Shown piece by piece: positions 1 through 5,709 of a stretch of 6,066 nt of DNA. The notes below the pieces were generated by a model, which was given only the letters and a program-made list of their open reading frames with translations, searched no databases and was not told the DNA's origin. The DNA is from Planctomycetota bacterium (lineage in GTDB: Bacteria > Planctomycetota > Phycisphaerae > UBA1845 > Fen-1342), in NCBI GenBank assembly GCA_030616465.1, contig JAUWXH010000141.1:1-6066 (forward strand). Reading direction: 5' to 3'. The translations under genes were made by a program, and so were the position numbers. Position 1 is the stretch's first letter, and each line of letters opens with the position of its first letter.

Positions 1-595
1 CGACCACAGCGACCACGCGCGCTGTGCCGGCATATACCAACGCAAGTTCGGCCTGCCGATCTACGCCACGCGGAAGACGCTGGCGGCTGTTTGGTGTGAC
101 CTTGGCAAGCTCAACGACGTGCGCTACTTCCGCTCGGGCGACACGCTGGAGTTTGGCCCGGTCCGCGTCCATACCGTGCCGACGCCGCACGACGGCAGCG
201 ACCCGGTGGCGTTCGTGGTCGAGTTCGAGCGGAAGCGGCTGGGCATCTTCACCGATCTCGGCCACCCGTTCGCCACACTGCCGCGGCTTTTGCGGAGCGT
301 TCACGCCGCGTACCTGGAGAGCAATTACGACCCGGAGCTGCTCGAGACGGGGCCGTACCCGCCGGCGTTGCAGGCACGCATCCGCGGTGCCGGCGGCCAC
401 CTCTCGAATGACGAGGCCGCTGAGCTACTGCGAGGGTGCGGGCGGCGCCGGCCGAAATGGCTGGCCCTGGCCCACCTCAGCGAGCAGAACAACCACCCCG
501 ACCTGGCCCTGCAAACGCATCGCCGCCACATCGGACGCCGCTATCCGTTCACCGTGGCCGGCCGCTGCGGGGTCTCCGAGCTCTTGCGTGTGTGA
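1..595 (+). CDS. MBL-fold metallo-hydrolase, YycJ/WalJ family (5'-truncated)
   Basis: The reading frame is open from the window edge (first full codon at base 2) to TGA 593-595, so the N-terminus is missing. The fragment opens with D-H-S-D-H, the remainder of the HxHxDH metal-binding motif; base 1 (c) fits the end of the missing first His codon. Further metal ligands of the metallo-beta-lactamase fold follow: H63 of the fragment (TPHDG), D85 (FTDLG) and H158 (LAHLSEQNN). The stretches ESNYDPELL, GPYPPALQARI and GHLSNDEA are signatures of the YycJ/WalJ (PhnP-like, COG1235) branch, cytosolic hydrolases linked in Firmicutes to the WalRK system and proposed to act on nucleic acids. No walRK homologue is seen here. 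The gene is followed by an 87-nt gap, so it is probably not strictly coupled to the downstream transporter. The family is secure; the exact substrate is unknown. Confidence 0.9.
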   Translation, partial: DHSDHARCAGIYQRKFGLPIYATRKTLAAVWCDLGKLNDVRYFRSGDTLEFGPVRVHTVPTPHDGSDPVAFVVEFERKRLGIFTDLGHPFATLPRLLRSVHAAYLESNYDPELLETGPYPPALQARIRGAGGHLSNDEAAELLRGCGRRRPKWLALAHLSEQNNHPDLALQTHRRHIGRRYPFTVAGRCGVSELLRV

Positions 596-615
596 GCGGG
601 TGCGTTGCCCGCGAC

Positions 616-643
616 GGGGTATGGCCGCCCGTTGGCGGGCCCC
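616..643 (+). terminator. GC-rich inverted repeat between hydrolase and transporter genes (possible terminator)
   Basis: GCCCG at 627-631 pairs with CGGGC at 636-640 around a TTGG loop. Alternatively, a GGGG at 616-619 can pair with CCCC at 640-643, enclosing the shorter CCCG/CGGG core. The repeat lies 20 nt after the stop of the hydrolase gene. No T-run follows, so it is at best a weak, non-canonical terminator. I see no convincing -35/-10 promoter for the downstream cluster in 596-682. Confidence 0.3.
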
Positions 644-682
644 TACGCTCAGCGTGGGCGGCGCCCTAAACTGCGTCCACAG

Positions 683-1606
683 ATGAGTGCTGCACCCGTA
701 CCGCCACGACGCGTCTGGCTCGGCATCTTCATGCTGATCGCCACGGCGGCCCTGTGGAGCCTGGCCGGTCCGCTGATCAAGCTGCTCAAGGAGGCCGGTG
801 TTGACGGGGTGGCGATCGCCTTCTACCGCTCTGCGATCGGCGGAGTCGTCTTTCTGCCGCTGGCGCTGCGACGGCTCGGCACGCTGCGCAACGTCTCCAT
901 CCTCTGGCCGATCGGATCGGTCGTGGCCTTCACGGCGATGACCGTGACCTTCGTCATCGCCACCACGATGACGGCCGCGGCCAACGCGATCATCCTGCAA
1001 TACACCTCCCCGATCTGGGTGTTTCTGCTCGCGCCGCTGCTGCTGAAGGAGCGTCCGGGGAAAGTGGACGGACTGGTGTTACTCATCGCGATGGCCGGGG
1101 TCGCGATCATTTTCTTTGGTCACGGAACGGCGGACATCCCATGGCTGGCCGTCGCGTTGGCCAGCGGCTTAGGCTTTGGGACACTGATAGTCGTGCTCCG
1201 CGGCCTGCGCCGCGTCAATCCGGTCGTCGTGGCCGCGATGAACACGCTGGGTTCGGGGCTGTTGCTCGCGATCGCGGTGGCGTTGTGGGGCTCGTTCGAC
1301 GTCACGGCCCGGCAGCTTGGGCTGCTGCTCGTGCTGGGCCTCGTGCAGTTCACGTTGCCGTATGTGATGTTCTCGTGGGCGTTGCAGTACGTGGAAGCGC
1401 ATCGCGCGGCGCTGATCCTCCTGTTGGAGCCGACGCTCAACCCGCTCTGGACGTACCTGATCGTCGCGGAGGTGCCGCCACCGGCCACGTTCATCGGCGG
1501 CCCGCTGATACTGCTGAGTGTCGTCGGCTGGATCCTGCTGACCCGGCGGCGTGAGACGGCCGCGCAGACGGGTCACGTCCCCGCCGAGGCGCGGGGGCAA
1601 GGGTAA
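683..1606 (+). CDS. EamA/DMT-superfamily transporter (10-TM)
   Basis: A 307-residue inner-membrane protein with about ten hydrophobic segments, roughly at residues 12-34, 42-62, 73-93, 98-122, 128-146, 151-172, 179-201, 210-228, 240-260 and 268-286. This is the two-times-five EamA arrangement of the drug/metabolite transporter superfamily. The hallmark repeat ends are visible: A-N-A-I-I-L-Q-Y-T-S-P with L-L-L-K-E-R-P near 100-125, and the matching second-half segment A-H-R-A-A-L-I-L-L-L-E-P near 239-250. ATG 683 is chosen because it gives a short polar N-terminus before TM1. An in-frame ATG at 605 would add 26 arginine-rich residues, and ATG 731 would cut TM1. No clear Shine-Dalgarno precedes 683. 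The stop TAA (1604-1606) is 4 nt before the activase GTG, so the two are almost certainly co-transcribed. Members usually move amino acids or other small metabolites, often outward; hydroxyproline or proline as cargo is inference from context only. Confidence 0.88.
   Translation: MSAAPVPPRRVWLGIFMLIATAALWSLAGPLIKLLKEAGVDGVAIAFYRSAIGGVVFLPLALRRLGTLRNVSILWPIGSVVAFTAMTVTFVIATTMTAAANAIILQYTSPIWVFLLAPLLLKERPGKVDGLVLLIAMAGVAIIFFGHGTADIPWLAVALASGLGFGTLIVVLRGLRRVNPVVVAAMNTLGSGLLLAIAVALWGSFDVTARQLGLLLVLGLVQFTLPYVMFSWALQYVEAHRAALILLLEPTLNPLWTYLIVAEVPPPATFIGGPLILLSVVGWILLTRRRETAAQTGHVPAEARGQG
1579..1596 (+). other. Hairpin at the end of the transporter gene, just before the activase ribosome binding site
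   Basis: CCCCGC (1579-1584) and GCGGGG (1591-1596) form a perfect 6-bp stem with the 6-nt loop CGAGGC. The 3' foot is 2 nt before the AAGGG ribosome binding site. It lies inside the last codons of the transporter, so ribosomes finishing that gene would melt it, which could couple translation of the two genes. The structure is seen in the sequence; any regulatory role is speculative, and GC-rich DNA forms such stems by chance. Confidence 0.3.
1599..1603 (+). promoter_or_regulatory. Ribosome binding site deciding the GTG start of the activase
   Basis: AAGGG lies 7 nt upstream of GTG 1611 and overlaps the final codons of the transporter gene. It supports GTG 1611, which begins directly with the conserved G-I-V-F-D-I-Q-R-Y-A strand. 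The frame also runs back to 1551, but that extension encodes only an arginine-rich stretch antiparallel to the transporter's tail, unlike the family. Confidence 0.7.
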
Positions 1607-1610
1607 GTAC

Positions 1611-2513
1611 GTGAAGGGCATCGTCTTCGACATCCAGCGCTACGCTATTCACGACGGTCCCGGCATTCGAACCACCGTGTTCTTCAAGGGCTGTCCGCTG
1701 CGCTGCCGGTGGTGCCACAATCCGGAAGGTCGCGGCCAGACGGCGGAGCTGTCGCTGCTGCCGAGCCGTTGCATCGCCTGCGGCGCGTGTGTGGGGGCCT
1801 GCCCGCACGAAGCCGTCACGCGGCGCGACGGGACCATCGAGACCGATCGGTCCCGCTGCCGGGTTTGCGGCACATGCGTCGAAGCTTGCCCGAGCGGCGC
1901 GCGGTCCCTGCTGGGGGCCGACATGTCAGTCGGGCAGGTGATGAGCGAGCTCGACAAGGACCGTGTGTTTTATGAAGAATCGGGCGGCGGCATTACCTTC
2001 TCCGGCGGCGAACCGCTGGCCCAAGCCGAATTCCTGTTGGCGTGCCTGCGGGCCTGCAAGCAGCGCGGCCACCACACCGCCGTGGATACCTGCGGCTACG
2101 CCCTGGCCGAGGCGCTTTGGCAGGTGGCGGCCCTGACCGACCTGTTCCTCTACGACCTGAAGTTCATTGACGCCGCCCGGCACGAGGAATACCTGGGCGT
2201 TTCCAACGCGCTCATCCTGGACAATCTGCGGGGGCTATGCGAGCGCGGATGCCCCACCTGGGTTCGCGTCCCGCTGATTCCCGGGATCAACGACGACGAG
2301 CAGAACCTGGCGGCGATGGCTGACTTCGTGAATTCGCTGGCCGGCACGCCGCCGCTGCACCTGCTGCCGTATCACCGCATCGGGTCTGACAAGTACGAAC
2401 GGCTCGGGATACGATATCCGTTGGAAGGGATCGACCCACCGACGGATGCGGCGCTCGCGGCCGTAGCCGCGTGTCTGTCGGCGCGCGGGCTGAATGTGAA
2501 GATCGGAGGCTGA
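1611..2513 (+). CDS. Glycyl radical enzyme activase (radical SAM, with two-cluster ferredoxin insert)
   Basis: A 300-residue cytosolic radical-SAM protein that would install the glycyl radical on the enzyme encoded next to it by reductive cleavage of S-adenosylmethionine. Visible motifs are HDGPGIRT (14-21); CPLRCRWC (28-35), the CX3CX2C that binds the SAM [4Fe-4S] cluster; two ferredoxin-type clusters CIACGACVGACP (54-65) and CRVCGTCVEACP (83-94); GGGITFSGGEP (125-135) for SAM binding; DTCGY (159-163); DLK (182-184); PLIPGIND (221-228); and LPYH (252-255). The ferredoxin insert is found in activases of the dehydratase, decarboxylase and lyase-type glycyl radical enzymes and is missing from the short pyruvate formate-lyase activase. 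All cluster cysteines are intact. The start is GTG with an AAGGG site 7 nt upstream. The stop is 4 nt before the partner enzyme, the classic paired arrangement. The specific partner is inferred from adjacency. Confidence 0.95.
   Translation: MKGIVFDIQRYAIHDGPGIRTTVFFKGCPLRCRWCHNPEGRGQTAELSLLPSRCIACGACVGACPHEAVTRRDGTIETDRSRCRVCGTCVEACPSGARSLLGADMSVGQVMSELDKDRVFYEESGGGITFSGGEPLAQAEFLLACLRACKQRGHHTAVDTCGYALAEALWQVAALTDLFLYDLKFIDAARHEEYLGVSNALILDNLRGLCERGCPTWVRVPLIPGINDDEQNLAAMADFVNSLAGTPPLHLLPYHRIGSDKYERLGIRYPLEGIDPPTDAALAAVAACLSARGLNVKIGG
2505..2509 (+). promoter_or_regulatory. Ribosome binding site for the GTG start of the glycyl radical enzyme
   Basis: A perfect GGAGG sits 8 nt before GTG 2518, inside the last codons of the activase gene. 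It fixes the unusual GTG start, which gives M-T-E-R-V-K-R-L and a length that matches the family. Confidence 0.85.
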
Positions 2514-2517
2514 GCAC

Positions 2518-4878
2518 GTGACCGAACGGGTGAAGCGACTGCGCGCCCGGACGCTGGAGGCGCAGCCCACCGTCTCCGGTGAGCGGGCGGAGCTCATGAC
2601 GCAGTTCTACCGGCAAAACGCGGGGAAGCACTCGGCTGCGGTGATGCGTGCGTTGGCGTTCAGACACCTGTGCGAGCACAAGACCATCTATATTGGCGAA
2701 GACGAGCTAATCGTCGGTGAGCGCGGCCCTGAGCCCAAGGCCGCACCGACTTACCCGGAGCTAACGTGCCATAGCCTGGAGGACTTGCGGATCCTCAACG
2801 ACCGCGAGAAGACGAGCTACGCCGTCGGTGCCCATGTGGAACGGCTCTACCAGGAGCAGGTCATCCCCTACTGGTCGGGGCGTTCGTTGCGCGACCGGAT
2901 CTTCCAGGAGCTTCCGCAAGAGTGGCACGACGCGTATGCGGCGGGGGTTTTTACCGAGTTCATGGAGCAGCGCGCCCCAGGGCACACCGTGGCGGACGGG
3001 AAGGTGTACCGCCAGGGCATGCTCGACCTCAAGCGGGACATTGCCGAGAGCTTGGCCAACCTGGACTTTCTCAACGACCTGGCCGCCTATCAGAAGCGCG
3101 AGCAATTGAAAGCCATGGAGATCGCCGCCGATGCCGCGATCCTCTTTGCCGAGCGTCACGCTGAGTTGGCCGAGCAGTTGGCGGCCGAGGAAACGGATCC
3201 AACGCGCAAGCAGGAGCTAGAGCGCATCACCCGGGTCTGCCGTTGGGTGCCGGCTCACGCGCCGCGCGACTTCTGGGAAGCCCTACAGATGTATTGGTTC
3301 TGCCACCTCGGCGTGATCACCGAGCTGAACGGCTGGGACTCGTTCAATCCGGGTCGCCTGGACCAACACCTGGCTCCGTTCTACACGGCGGGTCTGGCGG
3401 ACGGCTCGCTGACCGGCGAGGCGGCCAAGGAGCTCCTGGAGTGCTGGTGGGTCAAGTTTAACAACCATCCGGCGCCGCCAAAGGTCGGTGTCACGAACGC
3501 CGAAAGCGGCACGTACACGGACTTCACCAACATCAACATCGGCGGGTTCACGCGCGACGGGCGCGACGGCGTCAACGAGGTTTCCTATCTGTTGCTGGAG
3601 GTCATCGACGAGATGCACATCCTCCAGCCCGGCAGTAACGTGCAGATTTCGCGACACACGCCGGACCGGTTCCTGAAAGCCGCCTGTGAAGTTATCCGCA
3701 AGGGCTACGGCTTTCCATCGGTTTTCAATGCCGATGCGGTTGTTCGGGAGCTGCTGCGTCAGGGCAAGAGTGTGGAGGACGCGCGCGAAGGTGGGACCAG
3801 CGGCTGCGTCGAGACGGGCGCGTTCGGCAAGGAAGCCTACATCCTGACGGGGTACTTCAACCTGGTGAAGATCCTCGAGCTCACGCTGCACAACGGCAGC
3901 GACCCGCGGACCGGAAAGCAGCTCGGCCCACGAAGCGGCGATCCGCGAGAGTTCCATTCGTTTGACGAGCTGTTTGCCGCCTGGTCCACGCAGGTGCGAC
4001 ACTTTGTAGACATCAAGATCAGAGGCAACCAGATCGTCGAGCGGCTCTACGCCGCTTACGCCCCGGCACCGTTCCTGTCACTGCTGATCGACGACTGCAT
4101 CGCCAACGGCAGGGACTACAACGACGGCGGCGCCCGCTACAACACCAGCTACATCCAGGGGGTCGGCATCGGGAGTCTGACCGACTCCTTCGCCGCCGTC
4201 AAAAAGCACGTCTTCGAGGCGAAAACGTGCACGATGGACGAGCTCCTGGCGGCGCTGAAGACCGACTTCGCCGAGAATGAGCGACTGCGGCAGATCCTGC
4301 TGAACAAGTCGCCGAAGTACGGCAACGACGACGACCAGGCGGACGAGGTGATGCGGGCCTGCTTCGACGTGTTCTTCCGAGCGGTTGACGGGCGGCCCAA
4401 CACGAAGGGCGGCCGGTACCACATCGACATGCTCCCGACCACCTGCCACATCTACTTCGGCTCCGTCACCGGGGCCATGCCCGACGGACGCCGGGCAGGG
4501 AAGCCGCTTTCCGAGGGCATCTCACCGGTGCAGGGGATGGACCGCAAAGGCCCGACCGCCGTGCTCAAGTCGGCGGGCAAGATGGATCACATCAAGACCG
4601 GCGGCACGCTGCTGAACCAGAAGTTCACCCGCCCGGTGCTGGAGGGCGACGATGGGATCGACAAGCTCGCGCATCTGATCCGCGGGTACTTTCGGTTCGA
4701 CGGGCATCACGTGCAGTTCAACGTGATCGACGCCGAGACGCTCCGCGCGGCACAGGCCAGGCCGGAGGAATACCAGAACCTGATCGTGCGCGTTGCCGGG
4801 TACAGCGACTACTTCGTGCACCTGGGCCGCACGCTGCAAGATGAGATCATCTCGCGCACGGAGCACTCGCTTTCCTGA
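2518..4878 (+). CDS. hypD: Glycyl radical enzyme, predicted trans-4-hydroxy-L-proline dehydratase
   Basis: A 786-residue cytosolic glycyl radical enzyme with an N-terminal PFL-like barrel and a C-terminal glycine-radical domain. The thiyl cysteine is C430 in GGTSGCVETG, the catalytic base E432, and the radical-bearing glycine G761 in RVAGYSDYF, 25 residues from the C-terminus. From memory, the C. difficile hydroxyproline dehydratase uses C434, E436 and G765, with H160, D278, S334, D339, F340 and Y450 in the substrate pocket. Here H156, D274, S330, D335, F336, Y446, C430, E432 and G761 all occur at the same offset of four, with no gap between them. C-terminal stretches such as GGARYNT, YIQGVGIG, MLPTTCH, KTGGTLLNQKF and DGHH also agree with that family. 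The expected reaction is trans-4-hydroxy-L-proline to 1-pyrroline-5-carboxylate plus water, under anaerobic conditions. It would be activated by the adjacent radical-SAM protein. It is not the hydrogenase maturation HypD. A sister dehydratase with a related substrate remains possible. Confidence 0.88.
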   Translation: MTERVKRLRARTLEAQPTVSGERAELMTQFYRQNAGKHSAAVMRALAFRHLCEHKTIYIGEDELIVGERGPEPKAAPTYPELTCHSLEDLRILNDREKTSYAVGAHVERLYQEQVIPYWSGRSLRDRIFQELPQEWHDAYAAGVFTEFMEQRAPGHTVADGKVYRQGMLDLKRDIAESLANLDFLNDLAAYQKREQLKAMEIAADAAILFAERHAELAEQLAAEETDPTRKQELERITRVCRWVPAHAPRDFWEALQMYWFCHLGVITELNGWDSFNPGRLDQHLAPFYTAGLADGSLTGEAAKELLECWWVKFNNHPAPPKVGVTNAESGTYTDFTNINIGGFTRDGRDGVNEVSYLLLEVIDEMHILQPGSNVQISRHTPDRFLKAACEVIRKGYGFPSVFNADAVVRELLRQGKSVEDAREGGTSGCVETGAFGKEAYILTGYFNLVKILELTLHNGSDPRTGKQLGPRSGDPREFHSFDELFAAWSTQVRHFVDIKIRGNQIVERLYAAYAPAPFLSLLIDDCIANGRDYNDGGARYNTSYIQGVGIGSLTDSFAAVKKHVFEAKTCTMDELLAALKTDFAENERLRQILLNKSPKYGNDDDQADEVMRACFDVFFRAVDGRPNTKGGRYHIDMLPTTCHIYFGSVTGAMPDGRRAGKPLSEGISPVQGMDRKGPTAVLKSAGKMDHIKTGGTLLNQKFTRPVLEGDDGIDKLAHLIRGYFRFDGHHVQFNVIDAETLRAAQARPEEYQNLIVRVAGYSDYFVHLGRTLQDEIISRTEHSLS

Positions 4879-4894
4879 ACGGACGGGCCGAGCG

Positions 4895-4921
4895 GCACGC
4901 TCTGACGAAGTCAGGCCGTGC
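4895..4921 (+). terminator. Hairpin A of intergenic array, 17 nt after the hypD stop
   Basis: GCACG (4895-4899) pairs with CGTGC (4917-4921), and CTGAC (4902-4906) with GTCAG (4910-4914) around a GAA loop. Between the two stems are one C/C mismatch and a T/G position. Read as + strand RNA this is 11 pairs including a U-G wobble and one mismatch. On the - strand the same two positions become G/G and C/A, so the stem suits the + transcript better. Its position just after the dehydratase stop suggests a terminator or 3'-end stabiliser, although no T-run follows. Confidence 0.5.
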
Positions 4922-4940
4922 GACGCGACGAGCGAATGCC

Positions 4941-4975
4941 CACGGCCTGGCTACACTTCCTTTCGCCAGACCGTG
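4941..4975 (-). repeat. Hairpin B of intergenic array
   Basis: CACGG (4941-4945) pairs with CCGTG (4971-4975), and CTGGC (4947-4951) with GCCAG (4965-4969), around a 13-nt loop. The single intervening position is C/A on the + strand but U-G on the - strand, so - strand RNA has an uninterrupted 11-bp stem. The outer stem and the odd position are identical to those of hairpin C, which starts exactly 53 nt further on, and the flanks (CCGTGCCA) are shared. This shows a duplicated element rather than chance. Confidence 0.6.
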
Positions 4976-4993
4976 CCACCCGTCGCGCAATCC

Positions 4994-5019
4994 CACGGCC
5001 AAGCTTGCGCTTGACCGTG
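4994..5019 (-). terminator. Hairpin C of intergenic array, 12 nt after the selenoprotein stop
   Basis: CACGG (4994-4998) pairs with CCGTG (5015-5019), and CAAGC (5000-5004) with GCTTG (5009-5013). On the - strand the stem is 11 bp with one U-G wobble and is closed by a GCAA loop, a stable GNRA-type tetraloop. On the + strand it has a C/A mismatch and a TTGC loop. The inner stem differs from hairpin B on both arms (CAAGC/GCTTG against CTGGC/GCCAG), so pairing is kept by compensatory change. It is the first structure after the selenoprotein TAA and is a plausible terminator or 3'-end protector. Confidence 0.6.
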
Positions 5020-5031
5020 CCATCCTTCCGC

Positions 5032-5643
5032 TTATCCCTTTCCCCAGTGCGGCAGGTTCTCTTCCGGCTCGACGCCGAGCGCGTCGGCAACGCGATTGAT
5101 GTAATTGAAGTAAGCGATCACCTGAACCGCGTCGTGGACCGTCTCGTCACACCAGCCGGCGTCGCGTAGCCGGCAAACATCGGACTCCTTAACCTCGGCC
5201 GGCGCACGGGTAACCTTCTCGGCGAACTCGACTAGCCGGCGGACCGCCATGGACAGACTGCATTGCCGCCAGTCGTCCACAACCTGGTGTACGAACGCAT
5301 CGAGAGCGGCGACGTCGGGAGCAGACGCTTGCGCCCTCAGCACTGTGTCCCAGTCGGTTTTGACCTCAGCCCGGAGGTCGTTGGCGTGGGCCTGCACTCA
5401 GTAGTCGCACCGGTTGGCCTTGCTCACCACCGTCGCCAGCAATTCGCGCTGCGCGCGTGACAGCGGTGAATCGCCGAACATCGTCGCCTGGTAGAAGCCC
5501 ATCGAAGCCCGCAGCGTGTGGGGGTTCGGGCTCATGACGCGTACGATGTTGAACACGCGCCCCGCCCGTTTGCTGGCCGCCTCGAATAGGACCTTCAGCG
5601 GCCCGGTCGCCTCATGGTCAGCGACGGTTTTGATCCAGGCCAT
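5032..5643 (-). CDS. AhpD-like / peroxidase-related selenoprotein (carboxymuconolactone decarboxylase family), Sec at codon 82
   Basis: Read through one in-frame TGA (5398-5400), the frame from ATG 5643 to TAA 5032-5034 encodes 203 residues, all alpha-helical AhpD/CMD-type. Before the TGA is SRAQRELLATVVSKANRCDY (62-81); after it come VQAH and helices ending in AVQVIAYFNYINRVADALG, typical of the peroxidase-related branch. The motif is therefore C79-D-Y-U82-V-Q-A-H86, and the TGA replaces the second Cys of CxxC. E67, C79, U82 and H86 have the spacing of E118, C130, C133 and H137 of Mycobacterium tuberculosis AhpD, where C133 is the peroxidatic residue. ATG 5643 has GGAAAGGA with AAGGA 8 nt upstream. 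A SECIS-like hairpin follows the TGA. The predicted role is a cytosolic thiol/selenol peroxidase or disulfide reductant; substrate and electron donor are unknown. A plain nonsense mutation is the alternative, made unlikely by the stop's exact position and the intact downstream half. Confidence 0.87.
5362..5397 (-). promoter_or_regulatory. Bacterial SECIS-like element directly after the UGA
   Basis: On the - strand, 18 nt after the TGA, GACCTC (5379-5374) pairs perfectly with GAGGTC (5367-5362) around the 6-nt loop CGGGCT (5373-5368). Bacterial SECIS elements, which bind SelB, are short stems inside the coding region. By the published search model as I recall it, a G lies in the first two loop positions, about 16-37 nt from the UGA. 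Here the second loop base is G, 26 nt after the UGA. CCCA at 8-11 nt and TGGG at 46-49 nt after the UGA could add a weak lower stem. The hairpin also encodes conserved-looking protein (D-L-R-A-E-V), so it must satisfy both roles. Confidence 0.72.
5398..5400 (-). other. In-frame UGA codon, predicted selenocysteine (Sec82)
   Basis: On the - strand the codons run tgc-gac-tac-TGA-gtg-cag-gcc-cac, that is C-D-Y-stop-V-Q-A-H. One base change (TGC to TGA) separates this from the standard CxxC. Three other genes in the window (the hydrolase, activase and dehydratase) end normally at TGA, so TGA is not a general sense codon here; recoding must be local. Confidence 0.85.
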
Positions 5644-5651
5644 GCTCGATG

Positions 5652-5659
5652 TCCTTTCC
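5652..5659 (-). promoter_or_regulatory. Ribosome binding site of the selenoprotein gene
   Basis: On the - strand GGAAAGGA ends 8 nt before ATG 5643. It decides the start in favour of M-A-W-I-K-T-V over an in-frame codon at 5700, which would add 19 residues translated from the upstream hairpin. Confidence 0.75.
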
Positions 5660-5670
5660 GGCTCGCCCGC

Positions 5671-5699
5671 TGGCACTGGCGCACAAGCCGCCAGTGGCA
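5671..5699 (-). repeat. Hairpin in the leader of the selenoprotein gene
   Basis: CACTGGCG (5674-5681) and CGCCAGTG (5689-5696) form a perfect 8-bp stem with a 7-nt loop. It extends by TG/CA beyond one unpaired G/G position (C/C on the - strand). The single mismatch one step from the outer end recalls the intergenic array, though the sequence differs. It lies 11 nt before the ribosome binding site of the selenoprotein gene and 65 nt after the stop of the upstream dockerin gene. It could be a genome-wide hairpin repeat, a terminator or a leader element. Confidence 0.5.
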
Positions 5700-5709
5700 C
5701 CCGGCGCCC

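Noticed and set aside
605..682. Upstream start extending the transporter by 26 residues
   Set aside because: The extension is Arg/Pro/Gly-rich and encoded by the intergenic inverted repeat; EamA proteins begin just before TM1, as from ATG 683.
596..682. Promoter for the transporter-activase-dehydratase cluster
   Set aside because: No recognisable -35/-10 pair is present in this very GC-rich stretch, so none is annotated, although a promoter probably lies here or further upstream.
24..686. 220-codon + strand frame over the MBL hydrolase gene
   Set aside because: It is rich in Arg, Ser and Ala in low-complexity fashion, and the overlapping frame carries all MBL motifs.
425..1000. 191-codon - strand frame across the hydrolase-transporter junction
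   Set aside because: It is charged, low-complexity, and lies antisense to two well-supported genes; no ribosome binding site or motif supports it.
3283..4002. 239-codon antisense open frame inside the glycyl radical enzyme gene
   Set aside because: It lies fully over a highly conserved gene, its product resembles no family I know, and long antisense frames are expected from the GC-rich third positions of the real gene.
2518..4878. Hydrogenase maturation protein HypD, or pyruvate formate-lyase
   Set aside because: The hydrogenase protein shares only the name. Pyruvate formate-lyase has a Cys-Cys active site, while this enzyme has G-C-V-E and a dehydratase pocket.
4879..5031. CRISPR array from the repeated CCCACGGCC and CCGTGCCA words
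   Set aside because: The repeats are arms of hairpins, with only three divergent units and no uniform repeat-spacer pattern.
5398..5643. A stand-alone short gene ending at the TGA, with a second separate gene at 5032-5397
   Set aside because: Both parts are in one frame, only the upstream part has a start with a ribosome binding site, and the cut falls inside the CxxC motif of a single known fold.
5032..5643. Pseudogene by nonsense mutation
   Set aside because: The 121 codons after the TGA remain clean and family-like, the stop is exactly at the redox Cys, and a SECIS-like hairpin follows. It cannot be fully excluded without the genome.
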